DNA from: Catellatospora paridis
GTDB lineage: Bacteria; Actinomycetota; Actinomycetes; Mycobacteriales; Micromonosporaceae
Assembly: GCF_009720365.1 (NCBI RefSeq)
Contig: NZ_WBZD01000042.1
Span: 1-64,000, forward strand
Length of the DNA: 64,000 nt
Reading direction: 5' to 3'
Shown here: positions 25,157 through 33,471 of the stretch, in pieces
Layout of the letters: every line of letters begins with the position of its first letter
Numbering within the stretch: the first letter of the stretch is position 1
Notes under the pieces: model-generated
What the model saw: the letters and a program-made list of their open reading frames with translations, nothing else
Database searches by the model: none
What the model was told of the DNA's origin: nothing
Position numbers and translations under genes: made by a program

Positions 25157-26155
25157 TCAGCCGCGCAGGTCGGCCAGCAGGGACTCGACCTCGGCGAAGG
25201 CGTCGGCGGGCAGCGGGGTGCGGGCGAGCGGGGCGAAGTTCTCCTCGGCCTGGGCGACGGTGCGGCAGCCGGGGATGGGCAGGTTGTGCGGGCTGCGGGC
25301 GAGCAGCCAGCCCAGCGCGCCCTGGGTGAGGGTGCGGCCGTCGGCGGTGAGCGCCGCGCGGACCCGGTCGACCCGCTGCGCCCACTCCGGGGTCGGCACA
25401 CCGTCGGTGAACCAGCGCAGCCACTCCGGGTTCCTGCCCCGCACGTCGTCGCCGCCGAGCGCTCCGGCGGCGCCGTGGTACTTGCCGGTGAGCAGGCCCA
25501 TCGCGAGCGGACCGCGGTTGAGCCCGGCCAGGTCCCAGGTGGCCAGCACGTCGACCATGGCGGCATTGTCGTTCAGCACCGAGGTGTCGTACTGCACGGC
25601 CGTGCAGTGCGCCCCGGCCTTGGCGAAGGCGGCGGCTCGCTCCGGGTCGTCGGTGCTCCAGCCGTATGCCCGGATGCGACCCTGGGCGACCAGGTGTTCA
25701 AGGGTCTCCACCAGGTCGAGGGCCTGGTCGGTGGGCAGGCCGCCCAGGTGCAGCTGGTAGAGGTCGAGGTGGTCGGTGCCGAGCCGGTCGAGGATGCCGT
25801 CGAGGCAGCTGACCGCGTACGCGGCGGAAGCGTCCTCGCCGGTGGACAGCCGGGTCTGCTCCTCGACGGTGTACCCGAACTTACTGGCGATGACCGCGCT
25901 GTCCCGCCGCCCGCGAAGGGCCTGGCCGAGCACCCGCTCGCTGTGGCCCGCGCCGTAGTTGCTGGAGGTGTCGAACAGAGTGATGCCCAGGTCGAGGGCG
26001 GCGTGCACGGTGCGGATCGACTCCGCGTCGTCGACCTCGCCCCAGCCGAAGGGCTGTCCGTCGTCGCCCCAGAGCGGGCCGCCGATCGCCCAGCAGCCCA
26101 TGCCGAGCGCGCTGACCTCGATCCCGCTGCGGCCCAGTGTCCGTGTCGTCGTCAT
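25157..26155 (-). CDS. Aldo/keto reductase
   Basis: 332 aa. The (beta/alpha)8 AKR pattern is clear: RTLGRSGIEVSALGMGCWAIGG, GITLFDTSSNYGAGHSE (catalytic Asp and Tyr), VIASKFG (Lys), LYQLHLGG (His), and the cofactor-binding end IPGCRTVAQAEENFAPLA. It should reduce carbonyl compounds with NADPH in the cytosol. It is divergent from a MerR regulator and shares its operator, so it is the likely target gene of that regulator, perhaps for a reactive electrophile or drug. Confidence 0.93.
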   Translation of the reverse strand: MTTTRTLGRSGIEVSALGMGCWAIGGPLWGDDGQPFGWGEVDDAESIRTVHAALDLGITLFDTSSNYGAGHSERVLGQALRGRRDSAVIASKFGYTVEEQTRLSTGEDASAAYAVSCLDGILDRLGTDHLDLYQLHLGGLPTDQALDLVETLEHLVAQGRIRAYGWSTDDPERAAAFAKAGAHCTAVQYDTSVLNDNAAMVDVLATWDLAGLNRGPLAMGLLTGKYHGAAGALGGDDVRGRNPEWLRWFTDGVPTPEWAQRVDRVRAALTADGRTLTQGALGWLLARSPHNLPIPGCRTVAQAEENFAPLARTPLPADAFAEVESLLADLRG

Positions 26156-26170
26156 GCGGGCCAGCCTGAC

Positions 26171-26190
26171 ACCTGGAGCGCGCTCCAGGT
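26171..26190. promoter_or_regulatory. Perfect 20-bp palindromic MerR-type operator
   Basis: ACCTGGAGCGCGCTCCAGGT is fully palindromic and lies between the divergent aldo/keto reductase and MerR genes. On the minus strand, TTGACC (from 26193) immediately precedes it and CAGGCT follows with a 19-bp spacer. This elongated spacing is characteristic of MerR-activated promoters. Confidence 0.75.
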
Positions 26191-26207
26191 CAAGCTATCG
26201 TGGTCGA

Positions 26208-26579
26208 ATGAGCGCCTACACCCCTTCCGAGACGTCCCGGCGCAGCGGCTTCAGCCTGGACACGCTGCGCTACTACGAGCGCATCGGCCTGCTCAGCGAG
26301 GTCGACCGCACGCCCGGCGGGCAGCGGGTCTTCTCCGATGACGACCTGGGCTGGCTCGGGCTGCTGCGCTGCCTGCGCGACACCGGCATGCCGATCAACC
26401 AGATGTGCCGCTTCGCGGAGCTGGCCCGCACCGGGGACCGGACCGTCGCCGACCGCGTCGAGCTGCTGCGCGCCCACGCCGAGGCGGTCGAGGAGCAGAT
26501 GGCGCTGCTGGAGCGGCAGTACGGGCACCTGCGCGAGAAGATCCGCTACTACGAGCGCGAGCTGGCCGCTCAGGCGTGA
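26208..26579 (+). CDS. MerR family transcriptional regulator
   Basis: 123 aa from ATG 26208. The N-terminal MerR winged helix is seen in SGFSLDTLRYYERIGLLSEVDRT and QRVFSDDDLGWLGLLRCLRDTG. A long dimerisation helix follows (RVELLRAHAEAVEEQMALLERQYGHLREKIRYYERELAAQ). There are no C-terminal Cys residues of metal sensors, so it belongs with the regulators of aldehyde, redox or drug responses often found beside aldo/keto reductases. It probably regulates itself and the divergent reductase through the palindrome at 26171-26190. Confidence 0.93.
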   Translation: MSAYTPSETSRRSGFSLDTLRYYERIGLLSEVDRTPGGQRVFSDDDLGWLGLLRCLRDTGMPINQMCRFAELARTGDRTVADRVELLRAHAEAVEEQMALLERQYGHLREKIRYYERELAAQA

Positions 26580-26630
26580 CACCGCAGACGGCGGCGAGCG
26601 CCGGGCCGACAGCGGCGCCGGCCTGCGCGG

Positions 26631-27380
26631 TCAGCGAGGCGGCGCGCCCCACTGCACCGACACCTGGTGCACGGTGCGCTCGGCGCGGACCTGCATCAGC
26701 CCGCCCGCGAGCACGGCCCGGTCGACGACGCCGACCGCGCCGTCGCGGGTGCGGGTCACCCGGTCGCTGACCAGCACCGGGCTGTCCGCGCTCTGCTGCA
26801 GCAGGGCCGCGCCCGCCTCGCCCAGCGTGGCGGCGGCGATGCGCTCGGAGGCCGAGGCGATCTCCATGCCGGCGTCGGCGAGCGCCGCGTACAGCGCCGT
26901 GGCGGTGAAGTCGACGCCGCGCACCAGCTGCGCGTACGGCTGGTCCACCCAGGACACCTGGTGGATCGCGGGCACGCCGTCGAGCAGCCGCAGCCGTTCC
27001 AGCCGCAGCGCCTTTGCCGTGCCGTCGACGCGTTCGCCCCACAGCTGCGCGACCCAGGCCGGCATGGCGCGTTGCGAGCAGGAGACGACCTCGGTGGTGA
27101 CCTGGTGCCCCTGGTCGCGCAGATCGTCGACGAAGCTGCGCAGCGTGTCCAGCCGGTACGCGGGCCGCGCGGGCGCGACGAAGGTGCCCCGGCCCGCCTC
27201 GACCACGATCAGCCCGTCGTCGATCAGGGCCTGCAAAGCCTGCCGGGCCGTCGCCAGCGCCACGTCGTAGCGCGCGCTCAGCTCACGCTGCGCGGGCAGC
27301 GCGGTGCCCGGCGGGTACTCCCCGGCGCGGATGCGCTCGGCGAGGTCGGCGGCGATGACCCGGTAGCGGGGGCCGGCCAT
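26631..27380 (-). CDS. GntR family transcriptional regulator with UTRA domain (HutC subfamily)
   Basis: 249 aa from ATG 27380. It has an N-terminal winged helix (YRVIAADLAERIRAGEYPPGTALPAQRELSARYDVALATARQALQALIDDGLIVVEAGRGTFV) and a C-terminal UTRA ligand domain (RLERLRLLDGVPAIHQVSW, PVLVSDRVTRTRDG). It follows trpBA on the same strand but a hairpin separates them. The effector and targets are unknown; the palindrome upstream of trpB is one site worth testing. Confidence 0.92.
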   Translation of the reverse strand: MAGPRYRVIAADLAERIRAGEYPPGTALPAQRELSARYDVALATARQALQALIDDGLIVVEAGRGTFVAPARPAYRLDTLRSFVDDLRDQGHQVTTEVVSCSQRAMPAWVAQLWGERVDGTAKALRLERLRLLDGVPAIHQVSWVDQPYAQLVRGVDFTATALYAALADAGMEIASASERIAAATLGEAGAALLQQSADSPVLVSDRVTRTRDGAVGVVDRAVLAGGLMQVRAERTVHQVSVQWGAPPR

Positions 27381-27402
27381 GCGGTGGCTCCTGTCGGTCG
27401 GC

Positions 27403-27434
27403 GGCGGGATCGCTCCAGTATCGGCGATCCCGCC
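27403..27434 (-). terminator. Hairpin between trpA and the GntR gene
   Basis: GGCGGGATCG pairs with CGATCCCGCC over a 12-nt loop. It is ~100 bp after the trpA stop and 22 bp before the GntR start, so it could be a trp terminator or a regulatory element of the GntR leader. Confidence 0.5.
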
Positions 27435-27531
27435 ACCGGCCCGTCAGCCGTGGGCCGTTCCCCGCGCGGCCCGCGGCGTGCCGCCACCGCCGCCGCAGCC
27501 CGGCGCAAGGGGGGCGAACCCCGGTGCCGTA

Positions 27532-28335
27532 TCAGCCGTGGGCCTCGTCCATTGCGGCGCGCAGGGCGCGGACCTGGGCGCCGGCCTCGGCCGGTGTCGC
27601 CCCGTCGAGCAGTCGCCGCATCAGCGCCGCGCCGACCACGACACCGTCGGCGGCGCGCGCACCGGCCGCCGCGTGCTCGGGCGTGGAGATGCCGAAGCCG
27701 AGCACCACCGGCAGGTCGCCGTGCGCCCTCAGCCGGGTCGCGAACTCGCCGGCCGAGGCGGGCAGCTCGGCCCGTTCCCCGGTGGTGACCATGGCGGTCA
27801 TGGCGTAGACGAAGCCGCGGCTGCGTGTCGCGATCTCCCGCAGCCGCGACGGCGCACAGCTGGGCGCGGCGACCAGGATCAGGTCCACGTCCGCCACGGC
27901 CGCGGCCTGCTCCAGCCCGGCCAGCTCGTCCAGCGGCAGGTCGGGCACGATCAGGCCGCGCACCCCGGCCTCGGCCAGCGCCGCGCAGAACTCCGCATGG
28001 CCCTCGCGGGCCACCAGGTGGTAGTAGGTCATCACGATGAGCGGCACGTCGACCCGCACCGCCCGCAGGTCGGCGAGGATGCCGCGCACCGTCGCGCCCC
28101 GGTGCAGGGCCCGCTCGGAGGCTTCCTGCACGGTCGGCCCGTCGATCATCGGGTCGGAGAACGGCAGTCCGATCTCGACGGCGTCGGCTCCGGCATCGGC
28201 GTACGCCCGGAGGTAGTCGGTCCAGTCGGCGCTGACGCCGCCGGTCACGTAGGGCACGAGCAGTTTGCGTCCGGCGTCGCGGCGCTCGCGCAGGCGCGGG
28301 CCGACGGCCGTGCCGGTGACGGTGGTCGTGGTCAC
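27532..28335 (-). CDS. trpA: Tryptophan synthase alpha subunit
   Basis: 267 aa from GTG 28335, which overlaps the trpB stop as GTGA, fixing the start. Catalytic residues are in place: Glu54 in AVEIGLPFSDP and Asp65 in PMIDGPTVQ. Phosphate-binding segments near the C-terminus include VLGFGISTPEH and VVVGAALMRRL. It cleaves indole-3-glycerol phosphate and passes indole to the beta subunit. No trpC/D/E genes are in the window, so the pair is separated from the rest of the pathway. Confidence 0.96.
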   Translation of the reverse strand: MTTTTVTGTAVGPRLRERRDAGRKLLVPYVTGGVSADWTDYLRAYADAGADAVEIGLPFSDPMIDGPTVQEASERALHRGATVRGILADLRAVRVDVPLIVMTYYHLVAREGHAEFCAALAEAGVRGLIVPDLPLDELAGLEQAAAVADVDLILVAAPSCAPSRLREIATRSRGFVYAMTAMVTTGERAELPASAGEFATRLRAHGDLPVVLGFGISTPEHAAAGARAADGVVVGAALMRRLLDGATPAEAGAQVRALRAAMDEAHG

Positions 28336-29543
28336 GAGATCTCCATCAGGGTCGTCATGTCCTTGTCGCCGCGGCCGGACAGGGTGACCAGCACGGTCGC
28401 GCCCGGTGGCAGCTCGCCGTCGCGGGCCGCGCGCAGCACCCACGCGATCGCGTGCGCCGACTCCAGCGCGGGCAGGATGCCCTCGCTGCGGGCCAGCCGC
28501 CGCACCGCGTCGATCACCTCGTCGTCGGTGACGGTGACGTAGCGGGCCCGGCCGAGGTCGTGCAGGTGGGCGTGCTCGGGGCCGATGCCCGGGTAGTCCA
28601 GGCCCGCGGCGACCGACTCGGCCTCCAGGATCTGGCCGTGCTCGTCCTGGATCGCGTACGACCGGTGTCCGTGCATGACCGCGACCTTGCCGCCCGAGAT
28701 GGCCGCGCCGCCCGCGGCCTCGACGCCGACCAGCTTCGCGGCGGTGCCGGCGAACCCGGCGAAGGTGCCCGCGGCGTTGGAGCCGCCGCCGACGCAGGCC
28801 ACGACGTAGTCGGGGATCGCGGCGGGCAGTTCGGCGGCGCACTGGGCGCGGGCCTCCTCGCCGATGACGCGCTGGAACTCGCGCACCATCCACGGGTACG
28901 GGTGCGGTCCCATCACCGAGCCGAGGCAGTAGTAGGCCTCGTCGACGCAGGTCACCCAGTGCCGCATCGCCTCGCTGGTGGCGTCCTTGAGGGTGCGGCT
29001 GCCGCCGGTGACCTCGACCACCTCCGCGCCGAGCAGGCGCATCCGGTGCACGTTGAGCGCCTGGCGGGCCATGTCCTTCTGCCCCATGAACACGGTCGCC
29101 GACAGGCCGAGCAGCGCGGCGGCGGTGGCGGTGGCCACGCCGTGCTGGCCCGCGCCGGTCTCGGCGAGCAGCCGGGTGCGGCCCATCCGGCGGGCCAGCA
29201 GCGCCTGGCCGAGCACGTTGTTGATTTTGTGGCTGCCGGTGTGGGCCAGGTCCTCACGCTTGAGCAGCACGGTGATCCCGAGTTCGGCGGAGAGGTTCCA
29301 GGCCGGGGTGAGCGCGGTGGGCCGCCCGGCGTACACGGTCAGCAGGCGGTCGAGGTCGCGCCGGAAGCCCGCGTCGGCCCAGGCGGCGCGGAAGGCCTCC
29401 TCGACCTCGGCGCAGGCCGGGATGAGCGCTTCGGGCACGTAGCGTCCCCCGAAGTCGCCGAACCGGCCGGTGGTGCCCGGGTCGTGCATCAGCCCTGCGG
29501 CGGGCAGCAGCGCGGGCAGGCCCGCGGCGGTGATGGCACCCAC
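28332..29543 (-). CDS. trpB: Tryptophan synthase beta subunit
   Basis: 403 aa from GTG 29543 with a GGAGG ribosome site. The PLP Lys106 sits in HTGSHKINN. Other TrpB1 markers are REDLAHTG, LLAETGAGQHGVATA, VGGGSNAAGTFAGF and the C-terminal LVTLSGRGDKD. Overlap with trpA by 4 nt indicates coupled translation of the two subunits. The first 20 residues (MGAITAAGLPALLPAAGLMH) are Ala/Leu-rich and are not conserved in most TrpB; translation could instead begin nearer DPGTTGRFGDFGG, although the best ribosome site supports the start given. Confidence 0.96.
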   Translation of the reverse strand: MGAITAAGLPALLPAAGLMHDPGTTGRFGDFGGRYVPEALIPACAEVEEAFRAAWADAGFRRDLDRLLTVYAGRPTALTPAWNLSAELGITVLLKREDLAHTGSHKINNVLGQALLARRMGRTRLLAETGAGQHGVATATAAALLGLSATVFMGQKDMARQALNVHRMRLLGAEVVEVTGGSRTLKDATSEAMRHWVTCVDEAYYCLGSVMGPHPYPWMVREFQRVIGEEARAQCAAELPAAIPDYVVACVGGGSNAAGTFAGFAGTAAKLVGVEAAGGAAISGGKVAVMHGHRSYAIQDEHGQILEAESVAAGLDYPGIGPEHAHLHDLGRARYVTVTDDEVIDAVRRLARSEGILPALESAHAIAWVLRAARDGELPPGATVLVTLSGRGDKDMTTLMEIS

Positions 29544-29551
29544 AGTTCCTC

Positions 29552-29571
29552 CAACTGTTCTAGAACTGTTG
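29552..29571 (-). promoter_or_regulatory. Palindrome immediately upstream of the trpB ribosome site
   Basis: CAACTGTTCTAGAACTGTTG is palindromic at 18 of 20 positions around GTTCTAGAAC. It lies 9-28 nt before the trpB start, partly touching the GGAGG. The position suits a repressor site or a leader control element for trpBA. The regulator is unknown; a HutC-type GntR gene lies downstream. Confidence 0.5.
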
Positions 29572-29589
29572 CCATAGTGGCACAGCGAA

Positions 29590-29620
29590 GGGCCGCCCCG
29601 CCAGTCGGCCGGGGCGGCCC
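29590..29620 (-). terminator. Terminator hairpin between the ATPase operon and trpBA
   Basis: GGGCCGCCCCG pairs with CGGGGCGGCCC (11 bp, 9-nt loop), 19 bp past the ATPase stop codon. It separates the three-gene operon from trpBA. Confidence 0.75.
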
Positions 29621-29638
29621 GTCACATCTGGAGATCGC

Positions 29639-32600
29639 CTATCGCTGGGCGCGCTCGACGACCTCCTCCGTCGTCAGCGGGCTCTTCGGGTGGTGGCTCA
29701 GGCACAGCGATCCGCGCATCTTGCGGAACGCGAAACCCTCCCCCGAGGCATAGAACTCGCCGGTGCCCAGCCGCGAGATGTCCGGCACGTCCGCGCCCTT
29801 GGCCCGCGCCATCTCCCGCGCCGCCTCGATCTGCGCCGGGGCGTTGAGCAGCCCGAAGAACTGCGTCGCGGCGTTGCCCGAGATCCGGTTGTGCAGGCCC
29901 TTGGGCGCCTGCGTGGCGAAGACCAGGCCCAGGCCGTACTTGCGCGCCTGCGAGGCCAGCGCCAGCGTGCTCTGCGTGCACGCGGTCATCGGCCCGGACG
30001 GGGCCAGGGTCTGCGCCTCGTCCATCACCAGCAGCCCGCCCAGCGGCCGGTCGCCGGCCGGGTTCTTCTTGATCCAGGCGAACAGCGCCAGTTGCAACTG
30101 GTTGACGAAGCCCTGCCGCTGCTGCTCCGACGGCAGCCCGACCAGGCTGATCACCGACACTCGGGCGCGCTTGCCGGGCGCGGGTGTCAGCAGCAGACCC
30201 GGGTCGGCCGGCGCGCCGCCGCCACCGAACAGGGCGTCGGTCACCATCGCCGCGGTCAGGTTCTGCGACAGCTCGAACGCGATCTTCTCGGCGTCCTCCA
30301 GCTGGCTCACCCCGTCCGGCAGGGAGCTGAGCACCCCGACGAATGCCCGGATGCCCTCGCCGCCGCTGCGGGCGAAGTGCCGCAGCGCCTCGTTGAGCAC
30401 CGCCTGCCCGCGCAGCGCCTTCGCGGTGGTGCCGTCCACCTTCGCCCGCGGCGCGAGGCTGGCCACCGCGGCGTCGATGGCCGCGCCGAACTCGTCGGCG
30501 TCGTCGCGGATGGTCGCGAACTCCGGCAGCGGCTGGAAGCTCAGCGGACGCCCCGACTCCCGCCGCGGCGTCCACACCACCACGTCGGTGTGCGCCAGGT
30601 ACTCCGCCGAGCGCGCCGCGTCGCCGTCCGACCAGCCCGCGGGCGGCTCGGGCCAGGCGTCGCCGAGCCGGGCCAGGTCGTTGTTGGGATCCAGCACGAT
30701 CGTGGACACGCCGGCCAGCGCGCACTCCTCGATCAGCCTCCGGATCAGCACGGTCTTGCCGGACCCGGAACCGGCGAAGATCGCCGTGTGCTTGCGCAAC
30801 GACTCCAGATCCAGCCGGACCGGCTCCCCGTCGTCGAACCCGCTGCCCAGGGTGATCGTGTGCACCGAATCAGCAGCTCCCGGCTGCGCCGCGGCATCCC
30901 GCTCGACCTCCACGTCGTCCGCGTCGCGCACGGGCGTCAGGTGGACCGCACGCCCCCGGCGGCGTTCAGCGGTCTCCCCGGCCGCCGCTATCTCGGCCAC
31001 GATCTCGCCGAGCACGGTACGCAGCAGCATCGTGCGGCCCGCCGGGCGGCGCGCGGCCAGCCAGCCGGCCAGCCCGGAGTCCCGCTCGGCCAGCAACTGC
31101 CGCAGCGCGGCGAAGGTGCGCAGGTCGTCCTCGCCGATGCTGAGGCGCGTGCCGCCGTCCAGCGCGAACGCCTTCAGGGCCTCCTGCGTCTTGGCGCCCT
31201 TGTTCCAGTCGGCGTTGCGCAGCAGGAACAGCTTGCGCTTGCCGATGCCCCGGCTCAGGCCCGCGCTGGTACGGGCCGCCTGCAGGCGCGACAGCGCGGC
31301 GATCGCGTTGGTGTGCGCGATCGCCCGGAACGACCAGTGCTGCTCGTCCTCGGTGGCCTCATCCAGGCTGCGGCGCAGCCGGGCGTGCAGCGGCACCTTG
31401 CCACCCTGCGGCGGATCGACCCGAAACGCCCGCCCGGCCTCGCCCAGCTCCTCGATCCAGGCGGACAGCCCCGCGGTGAGCAGCGCGGGCATCTCGCCGT
31501 CCTCGGTGGCACCGGCCAGCGCCGCGGCGACGTCGACGGACTCGCGCAGCTCCGCGAAGCGCCGGTCCAGCTTGTCGTCCAGCACCTCGTCGGCGACCAG
31601 CACCGCGACCGGGTTCTCGGGCTCGGTGAAGCCCGCCAGCTCGCGCACCGCGCCCTCGCGCAGGCAGGCCTGCACGTGGTCGTTGATCCGGTTGATGAGC
31701 AGCCGCGGGGTGAACACCGTCGCCTCGGCGAACGCCGACTCCCGCACCGGCCACGTGGCATACGGCGGGATGAAGCCGTGCTCGGCGAAGCGCACCGCGA
31801 AACGCTTGGCGACGATGTCGCGGGCGATGTCGGCGCTGGCGATGCCCTTGAGCGTGACCGGCTCGCGGAACCGGTCGGCGACCGACTTGGTGGCCCGGGT
31901 ACGGATCAGCGTCCACGTCGACGGCAGGCAGGCCAGCACGGTCAGCGTGCGCCGGGTGGTCTGGCGCAGCGCCATCAGCCCGTCCGCGATCTGGTTGATC
32001 AGCTGGGTCTGCTCGGCGCTCTCCTGGCCCAGCTCCTTGCCCGCGGCCGTGTTCCACAGCTGGGCGACCAGCGTGTCGATCTGGTCGATGGCCACCACCG
32101 TCGGACCGGTCAGCGCCAGCAGCTGCGACATCTCCTGCATGACCAGCTGCGGCGGCTTCTGCACCGGGTGGATGCCCCACTGCTGCCGCTCCCCCGGCTC
32201 CATCTCCTGCATCGACTGCAGGTACGTATAGCCGACGTCCTGCGCGGCCGGATCATCGGCCGCCCCGAGCAGCGCGAGCGCCCGCGCGGTGTGGTGGCAG
32301 GCCATGCCGACGGGGCCGTCGAAGCGCCGCAGCGCGGCGGCGAACTCGTCGAGGTGGGCCCGGGTCAGCGGGGCACGGCCGGTGACCGCCGACGCGGTCG
32401 CCTCGGGGACCTCGGCCGCGGTGCACAGCCGGTCCAGGAACACCGACAGCTGGCTGCCCTGGCCGAGGTGGTCGCGTTGCAGGCCGTTGACCACGGCCAG
32501 GGTGGCGCTGTGCCAGAACGCCGCCCCGTCCAGCAACCCGACGAGGAAGAAGTAGCCGCCGCCGCGCTGGGTCTGCTCGCGGACCCAGCCCAGCAGGTGC

Positions 32601-32812
32601 GTCTTGCCCGATCCCGGCTGCCCCTGCATGGCGATGCCGATGGGGCTGCCGTCGGGGCTGCGCCGGGCATCGTCGAGGCCGTGCAGGATGTGCCGCACCA
32701 CGTCGTCGTGCAGGGCTTCGACGTGGAAGGGCGAGCCGCGCCAGACGTCGTCGGGCACCGGGGCGACGTCGAACCGCAGGTTCGACAGCGCCCGGCGCTC
32801 GTCGGGATTCAC
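29639..32812 (-). CDS. Dual ATPase: N-terminal AAA/ORC-like module plus C-terminal HerA/FtsK-like module
   Basis: 1057 aa. The N-terminal module has Walker A GQPGSGKT (64-71) and Walker B TVVAIDQID (~239), followed by helical and winged-helix-like sequence as in ORC/STAND-type ATPases. After a middle region of ~300 residues, a second module begins with DLESLRKHTAIFAGSGSGKT (Walker A ~682-689), then STIVLDPNNDLARLG, Walker B LLVMDEAQTL (~929) and the HerA/VirB4-type LGLVFATQAPKGLHNRIS. That combination predicts a DNA-translocating or DNA-remodelling machine with a separate switch ATPase. It is the last gene of a three-gene operon and overlaps the previous stop by 4 nt. I cannot name a characterised family for the full length. 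Confidence 0.88.
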   Translation of the reverse strand: MNPDERRALSNLRFDVAPVPDDVWRGSPFHVEALHDDVVRHILHGLDDARRSPDGSPIGIAMQGQPGSGKTHLLGWVREQTQRGGGYFFLVGLLDGAAFWHSATLAVVNGLQRDHLGQGSQLSVFLDRLCTAAEVPEATASAVTGRAPLTRAHLDEFAAALRRFDGPVGMACHHTARALALLGAADDPAAQDVGYTYLQSMQEMEPGERQQWGIHPVQKPPQLVMQEMSQLLALTGPTVVAIDQIDTLVAQLWNTAAGKELGQESAEQTQLINQIADGLMALRQTTRRTLTVLACLPSTWTLIRTRATKSVADRFREPVTLKGIASADIARDIVAKRFAVRFAEHGFIPPYATWPVRESAFAEATVFTPRLLINRINDHVQACLREGAVRELAGFTEPENPVAVLVADEVLDDKLDRRFAELRESVDVAAALAGATEDGEMPALLTAGLSAWIEELGEAGRAFRVDPPQGGKVPLHARLRRSLDEATEDEQHWSFRAIAHTNAIAALSRLQAARTSAGLSRGIGKRKLFLLRNADWNKGAKTQEALKAFALDGGTRLSIGEDDLRTFAALRQLLAERDSGLAGWLAARRPAGRTMLLRTVLGEIVAEIAAAGETAERRRGRAVHLTPVRDADDVEVERDAAAQPGAADSVHTITLGSGFDDGEPVRLDLESLRKHTAIFAGSGSGKTVLIRRLIEECALAGVSTIVLDPNNDLARLGDAWPEPPAGWSDGDAARSAEYLAHTDVVVWTPRRESGRPLSFQPLPEFATIRDDADEFGAAIDAAVASLAPRAKVDGTTAKALRGQAVLNEALRHFARSGGEGIRAFVGVLSSLPDGVSQLEDAEKIAFELSQNLTAAMVTDALFGGGGAPADPGLLLTPAPGKRARVSVISLVGLPSEQQRQGFVNQLQLALFAWIKKNPAGDRPLGGLLVMDEAQTLAPSGPMTACTQSTLALASQARKYGLGLVFATQAPKGLHNRISGNAATQFFGLLNAPAQIEAAREMARAKGADVPDISRLGTGEFYASGEGFAFRKMRGSLCLSHHPKSPLTTEEVVERAQR

Positions 32813-33471
32813 TCGGCCTCGATCGACAGCAGGTGCTTGTCCTCACCACCGATGTGGATCGCGGCGGCGCGGTCCTCGTCGGTCAGGGTCTTCTGGTTGT
32901 CCTCGGGCACCAGCACGATGGTGCGCGCCACCGCCATCTTCATCAGCGCCGCGTCGACCTCCGCCGCCGACGCCCCGGACAGCTCCCGGCGCAGGTCGGT
33001 GAGGCTGACCCAGGCCTGCGGCTGATCAGCGAGCTTGTCGTACGCGGTCCGCACCCGCTTCTCCAGCCCGCGCTTGACCACCGGCTTGATCTTGGTCACC
33101 GGCTGCGGGGCGGGCGGCGGGGTGCTGGCGGTGAACAGGTCGGGCAGGCTCAGCTCGGCCCGGCGCAGGTAGCGGTCGACCGCGCCGAGCAGCGCGTGCA
33201 GCGCCGGGTAGGCCGGGCCCGCACCCTTGACGAACTCCGCGTCCAGCTCCCGCTTGCACTGCGCCCAGCCCTCGTCGGTCAGCTCGTGCACCAGCGCGCC
33301 CTTGGCGCCCTTGCGCTTGGTGGCGAACCCGTTCTCGACCAGGGCTCGGCTGTCCGCACCCTGGATCGAGAAGCCGTCATAGCGCTCGCGCAGCTCGGTG
33401 TTGGAGACTTCACGGGCCTCCGACATGAGCAGCAGCAGGCACGCCTTCTCCGAGGGCTTGAGCTTGGTCAT
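32809..33471 (-). CDS. Winged-helix-like protein of the ATPase/nuclease operon
   Basis: 220 aa from ATG 33471 (AAGGAGA upstream), overlapping both neighbours by ATGA. The first ~85 residues look like a winged helix: KLKPSEKACLLLLMSEAREVSNTELRERY, ADSRALVENGFATKRKGAKGALVHELTDEGW. A Pro-rich linker (TPPPAPQPV) leads to a second helical domain (AYDKLADQPQAWVSLTDLRREL, AEVDAALMKMAVARTIVLVPEDNQKTLTDEDR) that also resembles a winged helix. There are no catalytic motifs. It may bind DNA or bridge the ATPase and the nuclease candidate. Confidence 0.85.
   Translation of the reverse strand: MTKLKPSEKACLLLLMSEAREVSNTELRERYDGFSIQGADSRALVENGFATKRKGAKGALVHELTDEGWAQCKRELDAEFVKGAGPAYPALHALLGAVDRYLRRAELSLPDLFTASTPPPAPQPVTKIKPVVKRGLEKRVRTAYDKLADQPQAWVSLTDLRRELSGASAAEVDAALMKMAVARTIVLVPEDNQKTLTDEDRAAAIHIGGEDKHLLSIEAE

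Noticed and set aside
29690-33025. An open frame of ~1100 codons on the plus strand opposite the dual ATPase gene
   Set aside because: It is the antisense shadow of a GC3-biased gene: low-complexity Arg/Gln/Ala/His-rich translation without motifs, whereas the minus strand carries two complete ATPase motif sets.
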